DNA of 64,000 bases. It comes from Oscillospiraceae bacterium (GTDB lineage Bacteria; Bacillota; Clostridia; Oscillospirales; Ruminococcaceae). Each line of letters starts with the position of its first letter. The stretch's first letter is position 1. Positions 49,501 through 56,900 of this stretch are shown here, in pieces. The position numbers were made by a program, and so were the translations under genes. Location of the stretch: assembly GCA_017408395.1 (NCBI GenBank), contig JAFQUQ010000054.1, positions 1 through 64,000 of the forward strand, written 5' to 3'. Under the pieces are notes generated by a model. It saw nothing but the letters and a program-made list of their open reading frames with translations, did not search any database and was not told the DNA's origin.

Positions 49501-49567
49501 AGGTAAGCGTCAGGCCTACTGCTGTAATAAAGCTGACTATTCTTTTAGTCAGACTCTTTTTCTTCAT
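40421..49567 (-). CDS. Giant secreted multi-repeat protein 1 (3048 aa; InlB-like repeats and beta-solenoid-like array)
   Basis: The ATG at 49567 has GGAGGGAT at good spacing and begins a Sec signal peptide (MKKKSLTKRIVSFITAVGL, cleavage after about residue 32, PASA). The mature protein is acidic, Thr/Val/Asp-rich and modular. An N-terminal beta-sandwich-like region (to about 410) is followed by two copies of a 285-residue module containing CEHxSH and YCPW motifs. Then come two InlB-like repeats, three 140-residue modules resembling carbohydrate-binding domains, five more InlB-like repeats, and four C-terminal units of about 265 residues with KFALPK..., TFTGTK and VNGGKATGI motifs. No LPXTG, dockerin, SLH or GW motif is visible. 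It is likely an extracellular adhesin or fibre, with function unknown. It is paralogous to the gene at 49860 and has its own promoter, leader and terminator. Confidence 0.85.
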   Translation of the reverse strand: MKKKSLTKRIVSFITAVGLTLTSTVMLIPASAEDSGVKTATITLTDNWSRTLDYSEIPQGVEKTATATLASDWSGSIDFTGVAEDNDTLNYITEPYEFQSWDDESTPTAEIIAAIETAAGVDLPEYPTIYINDITVSYNWNFTPADGESVTNVEVTINPSGDDESGKYVGDYSNTYTFESNKGSETISFSQLTNKGAIVNPRFLWINVGALGKNPNDTFEFNVTEIKLDVTYLEGEHGAYIGLYDDEAQSGHWHFTAHSPDEDDGDRSADIVAAIKEETGDDTQHWAVKITGMSVDYSWNLTTDRTDFMIDINPVMMGNTPAGTDTWVTCDYGVVHGKSYKEITTEKTGTGTFTSTDLFNATNITVEDIHCVDLNGGMYSDDPDDELTVSVTSITLDVEYTIEKPPVEEYISYEEMQGAQYIEVAANVRLLEDCEHDSHINEDSGNDDAEGKTYCPWSGFSINKVDVNDSWSENNYDMWAEDNSISFAEDGSSFTVLVPVSSVVDALGALSSGEQYVISTGGVSDVSYEIYTSKPDMVLRTGSYLSGTIEYAYLWDDEAQGPVQQDYPELFPRFVISENPNAVDFEGYAALKIDYTATNPTAARGIGILFEGWDENGIGWVEKDFAMEENGTIAIDLTSDMFEGKSFNNIHIGPLAPDGAQVGDTLAPGFAVTSASIVTSYDGEFSEELEPEVDSNVYLFAEDIAGKNYLRVTANIKLLTECEHESHYDENYGVDDAIGATYCPWNGVNIHKINADDEWSDAYYNHWGFTNNVVTYSEDKSTAVYLYPIAGIIDAVGELEEGDKYVILTDGISSMTYELLESKPDMTLGTGSYISGTIGEASEWDNETNSPVNIGIPEIYPTFAIWSTPDAAVTLNGYEALKIDYTATNPEAARGINLIIQGWGDNSTEWWSKFYAIEESGSIVVDLSAADLKDKIFYNIYVGPVAPADAEIGDTFAPGFTVTSAALLASYDGTFSEEIEQPVLTEYAVNCSAAANGTVTSDFEAAPIGRTVTLTLTPDEGYIVETVTVMNGEEEVETTKVNSKTYTFKMPANDVTVTAAFVEGEESAYTVSINDVTGGTITATYADTDNEGKVVEGAKVTLSVELTSGYAFNNEYTVTDANGSAVTVSIEKDANNNDVYYFLMPASDVTVTGTYYEAMVCSWTKVEDGVYTLETTREKYMGDTVPALDIELAEGKTFADVKSIKVDFEVSEGNWAGGGLGANGVGEASWEQVGWSTPDGETCGTVTLEPANGFGTNDDAKAEFQIWWIGAGTITATVSIEYKESGSEPEKTAGWVDNEDGSYTYTSVLGLPAEGESGEGKDPSTQDATVLVIDLDEYIQEGAARKYISKITADIEVNGDLGGGLCISAKNSAEGADDGWKQAEVKETGTFTLETPNGVYSDADLLFMMWFASPDTSLTVSNIQLEYMEIIPAGWAGDGEGTYTYTSVLGLPNEDDAEGTERDPNTEEATVLVIDLDEYLEDGKTRQDIAKLTADFVVDDGIGGGFCIAANESAEGAEDGWTEFTVEKSGTFSLETPYGVSDESNLLFLMWWAEADTSLTISNIQLEYIKHEITIDKAIEGGTVETAVDAAEAGETVVITVKPDEGYKLDRVYAVYTDEIGEEQEIEAETGLSGYEFEMPSAAVEIRAVFVKEDYTLNVYANDDEMGSVSVVDADGFVLDTAQFGDTVYLDYDVNDNYKFVEWNVIEGNVKIEDAEGEFDASFTMPAGNVEIEAVFRELGSYEIDIAENENGTVNVVESAKEDAEVTFTVNADEGYEIDQVTYSYNKTSGGVYADTLEADPDDGSYTFTMPAADVIISVSYKAIDYKVTVTKSDNGTVKTDAEDNLANIGDVITITIEPVEGYKLVENSIEVLDGNDIDVDFEANDDGTYSFEMPASDVTITAEFEAIDYKVSVETKGEGVVEADTDIANIGNTVTFTATPDTSESIYVVRSVKVTYTRGDETIEVKTAKDSTGVYAFTMPAADVTISVVFGEYVFVLIEDDEAIGFADTWEEIAELIEDGEYTIVVNKDYEFGTKFALPKNAQSLTFTGEGTLTFTGTKFAVPVDTTFDAKVAVSNKTNLIDISVAKDCTLELTSDATPYENSKPVQFINKITGTKTSKLFGLVLVNNIATFGEVNVAFEEGYLEVNGGKATGIVKLGGTFAIIGDKATAAITEVADGAEIILEINNTVIPKVTIDKFGKAVGVWVYDEDKHMTALPSGTTILSSKNPVPTGDDSIIIENTTENGEELTAYYYKKTKEIKAEYGEALYLYNGETEIGHYPNFELLLEEITDETVDYTIEVKTDLTLDEKFALPKKAGSITFDGAGTLTFTGTKLTVPYDVTIGDGITIDVSNKKGTFDIAVAKDAKLTNEGTINGINKLSGTKTSALVGDYTAANLATFELVDGEITVNGGKVTGIITFDGVLMIGGAKASAAITTVAPDSEILLVKVNNVLPKVTLEGVGGENEDEITVTVLNSFDAGDMAELESGTAILYTKKNDFTGKLAIGNDASMNAYLYGKEIKAEYGDAVTVDDLGTEGDAENANLEKDYPNFESAVAAINAAKNNTANYSITINKDIAPAKFELPKAAEAITLSGENVTVNVGKATAITANTDLNLGGITFVTTGKSLTLNAKKNLTVGTIYGDVSAIKGSAKFGLTWFGYEETEPFDITGFGTVEVLDTLKIGKNFNVTKLILGTSDGASTLLVSDVAAKASIKALDAANGGVIEYAEGAKIALAFTGKPADFVVGDGLTITGAVANGQAVLATDKIAVTDLANGVIPENADVEYDFVKIGKNICYMGKVLEVTAGTEAEPTAYALWSEVVAVMNNASTEYTITLLDDYTENGAVKFPKTGTYKSVRITSDGEAKNFNFSGNLTLTADTTFEDVNIGAVKNGTPVKYTINAGKNNVSLFNCGTGLLTSVSGTAEVGLYNITAEKVKARNLTMGGKIVAKGGITAVNVRPYATGAELVMNQGSKLAVSGNIELAPAENALGITATILNKTTGETAVLKDGEAIGTLKGTGAENITLNAEKHPGFKVELVKGKLVVKTVA
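44870..46095 (-). repeat. Three tandem carbohydrate-binding-like modules in giant protein 1
   Basis: Modules of about 140 residues begin near 46095, 45700 and 45290. Each runs W-x-x-x-x-D-G-x-Y-x-Y/L-x-x-x, a VLVIDLDEYL-like strand, a G-G-G-x-C/G-x-x-A/G-N stretch, GTFTLETP, and a final WW/F-A-x-x-TSLTISNIQLEY. The strand order and aromatic residues resemble jelly-roll carbohydrate-binding modules of ruminococcal fibre degraders. This is by resemblance only. Confidence 0.5.
46625..48340 (-). repeat. Two tandem 285-residue modules in giant protein 1
   Basis: The copies (about 48340-47485 and 47484-46625) share CEHxSH, the YCPWSG/YCPWNG motif, KPDM.L.TGSY.SGTI, GYxALKIDYTATNP.AARGI, and APGF.VTSA. 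Conserved Cys and His residues are rare in secreted proteins of this kind and could bind metal or form disulfides. I do not recognise the family. Confidence 0.6.
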
Positions 49568-49705
49568 AATATATCCCTCCGTCTTCATTATTTGCATATG
49601 GCATATAATGTAAAATGTGTCCAAATTTTCTTCACTGTACCGCTGACCAATACAAGCCAAAGCAATTTTAACACGTTTCCCATTTATACACATTTATGCA
49701 TATAG
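49568..49705 (-). ncRNA. Conserved 5' leader of giant gene 1
   Basis: The roughly 134-base leader between promoter and ATG aligns along its length with that of giant gene 2. A core TTGTATTGGTCAGCGGTAC is almost unchanged, while the flanking stem differs in sequence but keeps pairing (AAATTGCTTT with GAAGAAAATTT). The leader's first bases AAATGTGT can pair with ACACATTT near 49613-49620. It is a candidate cis-regulatory RNA of unknown type. Confidence 0.5.
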
Positions 49706-49707
49706 TA

Positions 49708-49736
49708 ATTATACCACCAATGGTATCAATTGTCAA
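49708..49736 (-). promoter_or_regulatory. Promoter of giant gene 1
   Basis: On the minus strand TTGACA (49731-49736) and TATAAT (49708-49713) have a 17-base spacer: full consensus. The spacer contains ATACCATTGGTGGTAT, an inverted repeat that could be an operator. Nothing else was seen from 49740 to 49796. Confidence 0.8.
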
Positions 49737-49796
49737 CTCGTTATTAGCAAAATTAACACATTTCACCTAAACCTGTTGCAAAATTTCAGCACAATA

Positions 49797-49829
49797 ACCA
49801 AAAACGACCGTGATTTCTCACGGTCGTTT
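49797..49829 (-). terminator. Terminator of giant gene 2
   Basis: AACGACCGTGA-gaaa-TCACGGTCGTT, followed on the minus strand by TTTTTGG. It is homologous to the terminator of giant gene 1. Confidence 0.82.
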
Positions 49830-49859
49830 AATTTTATGCCTATAAAATTATGTCGGGAA

Positions 49860-52800
49860 TTATTGGTCGTTCAATGCTGTTTTAACAATAAGCTTACCAT
49901 TGACATTTTCAATCATAAGATTTGGATGTGCCTCTGCGTTGAGAACGATATTTTCAGCGTCTTCGCCCTTTACAGAGCCGATAACATATCCTTCATTAAG
50001 TGAAGCAGGTTCGCCTGTCTTCTTGTCAAGAATTGTTACTGCAAGCTGGTAATCATCTTCATAAACTTTTACCTTATCTGTAACAGTAAACTTGCTGCCC
50101 TGATTCATAACAAGGTTAGTGTTGCCACAAATATGTAACTCCTTAGCTGTAACGCCGCCGATAACTTTTATATCACCGTCAAGGTAAAGGACATCAGTTG
50201 CCTTTACCTTATCAGCGGTTATAGCAACTTCATCATCGCGGAGAGAAACACAATCTCCTGTGATAGATGTAAGTAAGCCTGTGTTGCAATCTTCAATTTG
50301 CAAATAGTCCTTGCCTTTGATTGTGTACTTGGCAGGTTCACCGTTCTTAACTGCCCCAAGGTTCACAAAGTCAAAGAATGCTTGGCTTGTAAGTGTAAGG
50401 TTGCCTGTGAAGTTGAAGTTGTACATTTCTCTTTCTTCAACATTTTCAGACATGACAAATACCTGTTTGTAAGTACCAGCCTTAGGGAACTTGATTGCAC
50501 CGTTAGCGTTGTAGTTATCGAGAAGTTCTATTGTATAAACAGCTTCAGCGTTATTTACTGTTTCGATAGCATTAACAATATCGTCCCAGGTAGAATATTT
50601 TTCATACTCATTTGAGAATTCATTACCAACTTCTGATTTTACAGAGAGCACCTTGCCCATATAACGGATTTCCTTGCCGAAACGCTTGAATTCATATTCA
50701 ATTTCGAAATCAGGGTCTATAATACAGTCTGTAAGCTTGTTTACGTCAACCTTATCAGAAATGAGAACTGTCTGACCATTTGCAACAGCGCCTCTGATTT
50801 CGAGTGGACCTATAAAATCTTCATCCTTGCCTGTGAAGGTAAGAGCTGTCTTTGCGCCCTCTTTATACTCGATAGCACCGCTGTTTAAAACTTCGATAGC
50901 CTTTACGGAAGCCTTTGTTGTTACATTGGAAATTTCAAAGATACAATTGTTAAGAACAAGCTTGTTTACATTGAATACCTTACCTGTTCTGAACGTATAT
51001 TCCGCCTTGACCGTGCCGAAGCCTGTGATGTCAGGAGTGAATTCAGGATCTGTCATACACGTAAATGTATACTTAGCGCTGCCCTTGATAGCAGTTACAT
51101 TACCGCCTACGCTATACGCATTGAGATTTTTCTTGGCATTGAGTGTAAGGGACTTGCCTGTTGTTACAAAATTAATTTCATAAAGCCCAAGGCTTGTATT
51201 TGCTGTGATGGAAGTTGCCTTGCCTACGTTGATTGTACAGAGTCTTCCTGTTTCAGCGTTGCTGGTAATTTCAACACTCTTTGCATACTTAGGAAGTGCA
51301 AACTTTTCAACAGTAACATCTCTGTTGAGCGTAATGACATAATCAACTTCGGAATTTCTTTCTGCGTCGATAGCCGCAACTGCCGCTTCAAAGCTTGAAT
51401 ATGTCACATCTCCGAAATCAATATATTCCTCTGTTTCAGCGTTCCAGATCTGAACCTTTACAGCGTCGGCATATTCAGCCTTGATAGTTTTGCCGTAAGC
51501 ATAAGCCTTCATTTCGCCGCCGTTGTTTTCGATTGTGATTTTATCTGTGAAATCAGGGTTTGCCTTCTTTGAGTAAAGGATAGGTGTGCCGCTTGCAATT
51601 TCAACAGGTTCGTTTGTTTCATAATCAAATATATCAACTGAAACTGTCGTAATGCCTCTTTCAACAGGTTCGCCGATTTCTCCCAGTGTTACCTTAGGAA
51701 TAACGCCGTTTTTACTTGCAAGTCCAATCATAGAGTTGTTGGCAATTTCTGTAATATCAACTGTTGCCTCGGGAGAAACTATAAGCCAGCCGCCGAATTT
51801 ATTGATTCCCGTTGCCTTGCCGATTACTCCTATTATACCTTCAATTGTGTCAAATGTTGAAATGTTATTGGCAGAAACAAAACCACTAATATGTGATGTT
51901 TTTGTGCCTGTAATCTTGTTTATAGATACTTCTCCGTCTGGATTAATAAACTGGCCTCTCTCACCGCAACCGAATGTTGCACCCTTTGCAACGGAAATAT
52001 CAATAAGATTATTCTTGTTGGATACCACATTATCTATACCGTCGAAAAATACATTATACGGAATAACAAGCTTTGTGCTTGTATGTATAAGTGCAGGATA
52101 TTCCTGTTCTACAGCAACGCCTTTTAATACAATGGATTTTGCCTTCTTAGGGAATGCAAAATTTGTACCGAGGGTGATGTCTGTGTTTACTTCGATTGTG
52201 TAATCAACTGTGCTGTCTGTGATTTCAGCAAAGAGTTCATCAAAGTTCTTGTAGCTTCCTACCAGTTCCTTTTCTTCTTCTTCTACACCCTTGTAAAGTG
52301 TAAGAGCGAAGCCGTTTTCTGCTTTGATTTCCTTTGTCTTTGGATAATAGTATGCTGTGAGTTCTTCTCCGTCTGATGTTGTGTTAGTGATTTTAACATT
52401 TTCTGCAATGTCGTTCTTGGAGTAAAGAACTGTTGTGCCGCTTGAAAGTTCAGCAAATCCAGTTTCGCCCAAAACTATAACAGTGATTGTAGGAGTTGAT
52501 GTTTCATAACCTGAACCAACAACATTGTCAATTGTTACCTTAGGAAGAACGCCGTTTTCTTCAAAAAGACCAATTATGGAACCTCCGGCAACGTTTGTAA
52601 TAGCAACAGTTGCCTTAGCGCCATTGATTACGAGCTGACCCACAAAATTGGTAATACCTGTTACCTTGCCGCCGTTTACCATTACTACACCAGAAATCAC
52701 TTCAAATGTAGCAATATTGTTTACTGTTACATCCCCACTAATGAGTTTGGATGTCTTTGTACCTGTAATCTTATTAATGAACTGAACAGGACCGTTTTCA

Positions 52801-53990
52801 TCTTCTATACAAGCATTGGTTGTGATTTCAAGTGTAACATCCTTTGCAACGGAAACGTCAATAAGGTTTGTCTTGTTGCTTGCGGAAATTCCAACATCAA
52901 GTGTTGTGTTTACAGGGATGATAAGCTTTGTGCCTGTGAATGTGAGTGAGCCGTCAGCGTCTTCTGCTGTACCCTCTGTGAATGTAAGGGATTTTGCTGT
53001 CTTTGGAAGAGCAAACTTTGCGTCGAGGGTAATAGGTGCGTTTACTTCAATGATGTAATCAGCAGTGCTGTCTGTGATTTCAGCAAAGAGTAACTCAAAG
53101 TTAGGATAGCTGCCGACCTTTGTTGAATCGGAAGCTTCTGTGCCCTTGTAAAGTGTAAGAGCAGTGCCGTCCTCTGCCTTGATTTCCTTTGTCTTTGGAT
53201 AGTAGTATGCTGTGAGCGGCTTGTTATCTTCTGTTGAGTTTGAAATTTCAACATTATCGGCAATGTCGTTCTTGGAATAAAGAACCGTTGTGCCGCTTGC
53301 GAGTTCAGCTAATTCAGTTTCGCCCAAAACTACAACATCGATTGTCGGAGTTGATATATATTTACCTAAACCAACAACATTGTCAATTGTTACCTTAGGA
53401 AGAACGCCGTTTTCTTCAACAAGACCAATTGAAGAACCATCGACAACGTCTGTAATAGCAGCAGTTGCCTTAGTGCCATTGATTTTGAGCTGACCGTTAA
53501 ACGTTGCAATGCCTGTTGCCTTGCCGCCGTTTACAGTTATGTTACCAAGAACTTCTCCAAATGTAGCAATGTTGTTTACTTTTACACTTGCACCACCACT
53601 TGCAAAGCTGGATGTCTTTGTACCAGTAATCTTATTGATAAACTGAACAGGTTCTTCATATGCTTTAGGTATTTGCGTCAGAATAAGAATCTTATCCTTA
53701 GCAACTGTGATGTCGATAAGGTTATTTTTGCTGTTGCTTACTGCGATTTCAGTCTGGAACACTGTATCAACAGGAATAACAAGCTTTGTGCCTGTGAATG
53801 TGAGCTTGCCGTCACCAACGAAGTTTAAGTCATAAGCTGTCTTTGGAAGAGCAAACTTTGTATCGAATTCGTACTCCTTGTTTACTTTGATCATATATTT
53901 GCCGTCTTCGATAAGTTCTGCGATTTCTTCCCACGTATCAGCAAAGCCGAGATCTACCATACCTTCTTCGGTATCTTCATAGAGCTCAAA
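49860..53990 (-). repeat. Five C-terminal beta-rich units of giant protein 2
   Basis: Units begin near 53990, 53150, 52310, 51460 and 50640, a period of about 840 bases. The first three share long near-identical stretches (VQFINKITGTKTS, VNGGKATGI, ENGVLPKVTIDNVVG). The last two match the last two units of protein 1 (VTTGKSLTLNAKKNL, ALTFTGK) better than their own neighbours, showing that the array was in place before the genes split. Confidence 0.65.
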
Positions 53991-56900
53991 TACATATGTA
54001 GCAAATTCAACTACGATATATACATCTGCGGCAGGCATTTTGAATGAATATTTGCCGTCCTCGCCCTTTGTCGGGGTGATAGTTTCCTCAACGCCGTTCT
54101 TAGTGTAAGTAACCTTAACATCCTTGATAACATAGTTGTATTCACTTGTATCAGGTTTAGCTGTAAATGTTACAGTTTCGCCGATGATAGCCTTTGTCTT
54201 GTCACGTGTAACCATACCGCCTTCATAACCTTCAGAAGCCTTTACACTATATTCAATAGCCTTGAATGTTACTGTGATTACTACGTTATAAGCAGGCATT
54301 TCAAATGAATAATTGCCTTCTTCATCAGGAGTAAGTGTAATTACCGTATCCTCTGCTGCATCATATACAAGATAAGAATACTTGACCTCAGTAATTTCAT
54401 AGCCCTCATCAGGTACAGCTGTAAATGTTACAGTATCCTGATAGTTAGCTGTTTCCTTATCAGCAGTAACCGTACCGTTTCCAGCCTTTACGGTTTCAAT
54501 TGTGTAATTAACAGCCTTGATTTCAGCTGTGATTATAACGTCAGCGGCAGGCATTGTAAAGGAGTAATTTCCGTTTTCGCCTTCAAGCTCTTCGCTGATT
54601 GCACTGCATCCCAGGAAATAGGAAATGCTTACCTTGCTTATTTCATAGCCAATATCAGGTACAGCTGTAAATTCAACAGTATCCCCCTCCTTAGCGGAGC
54701 CTGAAACTGTTACTGTACCGTGTTCTGTTTCTGCAGCATCAATAAGATAAGAGCCGACAGGCTTGAATACAGCCTTGATTTCAACATCCTCGGCAGACAT
54801 TGTGAAGTAATAATTTACTTGTATGCCGTCAGGGGTCTCGGTTTCCTGGCTTTCAATTTCAATGTCGCCCTTGACAATTCTCCATTCAGCCAATTCGTAA
54901 TCCTCGGAAGCAGGTTCTGAATAGATATTAACTTTATCGCCAATCTGAGCTGTTTCAACGCTTGCAGAAGCAGTACCCATTGTTTCATCATTGGATGTAA
55001 CTGTTACGTTATAGTCTTCCTTAACAAATTCAGCTGTGATTGTTACATCAGCATCTGGCATAGAGAAGTAATAATAACCACCTGAATCATACCTGTTTAA
55101 ATTAGCTTTATATGTTTCGCCATCTTTTACATAAGAATAACATAAACCGCTAAGCTTATAACCTTTATCAGGATTAGCCGTTACATCAGAATCATAAATG
55201 TACATGTAAATGTAACTATAATCGGCCGCTTTAGCTTCTTCAGGGAGGTTTGCGATTGTAATTGAACCGTTTTCGCTTTCGCCAACTTTGATTGAGTACA
55301 AAGGAATAAATTCCGCTGTGATTGTTACATCAGCGGCTGGCATAGTGAAGTAATAATCTCCATCACAACCTTCATTAGCTGTAACTACAATCACTTCGCC
55401 GTCTTCAGCGGTAAAAGAAATATTTAAACCGTCAAACACATAGCCTTTATCAGGATTAGCCGTTATATCGGGTTTATAGATGAAAATTCTATCGTCCGCT
55501 TTAGCTTTTGCAGGGAGGTTTGCGATTGTAATTGAACCGTTTTCGCTTTCGCCGACTTTGATTGAGTACAAAGGAACAAATTCCGCTGTGATTGTTACAT
55601 CTGCAGCCGGCATAGTGAAGTAATAATAACCAACATAATCAGGCTCGTTTAATTTCTCTTTATATGCTTCGCCGTCTTTTTCATAAGAATAATATAAACC
55701 GTCAAGCATATAGCCTTCATCAGGATCAGCCGTTACATCGGATTTATTAATTTGAATTTCATCGCCCTCTTTAGCTTTTGCAGGGAGGTTTGCGATTGTA
55801 ATTGAACCGTTTTCGATTTCGCCAATTGTGATTGAGTACGCAGGAACAAATTCCGCTGTGATTGTTACATCTGCGGCTGGCATATACATGCCATATTCAT
55901 ATGATTCAATATCAAAATTGTAATTCAAAGATACTGGAGCTTTAACCACTTCTCCGTTTTCATCGGTATAAGAATAATATAAATCGCCAAGCGCATAGCC
56001 TTCATCAGGATCAGCCGTTACATCGGATTCATTAACGCAAATATAATCTCCCGCTTTAGCTTTTGCAGGGAGGTTTGCGATTGTAATTGAACCGTTTTCG
56101 CTTTCGCCGACTTTGATATTGTAATCAATAGCTTCAAACACAGCTTCGATGTTAACATTCTTTTCAGGCATTGCAAAATAATGTGTGATTGATGGACCAT
56201 TGCCTGTCGGTTCTGCTCCTTCTAGTGCATTAACAGTAACATCGTCGCTTCTCCACTCAACGAATTTATAACCGGAACCACTGCTGCAACCAAGACCAAC
56301 ATTTGAATTTGCTTCAGCTTCGGTGACTGTAGCGCTGTTAATCGTTGCCCAAGCTTCGCCCGCACCCTCAGGAGTGATGGTGAGGTTTATGCCATACTTT
56401 ATAGCAGTGTATGTTACGGAGATTGTTACATCATAAGCAGGCATTTCAAATGAATAGCTGCCGTCTTCATCGGAAGTAAGTGTTATTACTGTTTCCTCTT
56501 CTGCAGCATTCTCAAGATAAGAATATTTAACCTCACCGATTCCATAACCGCTATTAGGTGTAACTGTAAATTTTACAGTATCGCCCACATTAGCTGTTGT
56601 AATATCGCCGTCAATTTCGACTGTGCCGTTTCCATTTCCTGCAACTATAATTCTGTAATCAATAGCTTCAAACACAGCTTCGATGTTAACATTCTTTTCA
56701 GGCATTGCAAAATAATGTGTGAATGATGGACCACCGTCTGTCGGATCTACTTCTTGTGTATTAACAGTAACATCGTCGCTTCTCCACTCAACGAATTTAT
56801 AACCGGAACCATTGCTGTAACCAAGACCAACCTTTGAATTTGCTTCAGCTTCGGTGACTGTATCGCCGTCAAACGCTGCCCAGGCTTCGCCCGCACCCTC

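Noticed and set aside
49568..49705. Cyclic-di-GMP or similar known riboswitch in the giant-gene leaders
   Set aside because: The conserved core GGTCAGCGGT does not match the riboswitch consensus sequences I know, so it is reported only as an unnamed structured leader.
51652..52203. 183-codon plus-strand frame inside giant gene 2
   Set aside because: Same shadow effect: an open antisense frame caused by the repeat's codon bias.
55241..56085. CRISPR-like spaced repeats
   Set aside because: The repeats are 270 bases apart and lie in frame within a coding sequence; they are protein repeats.
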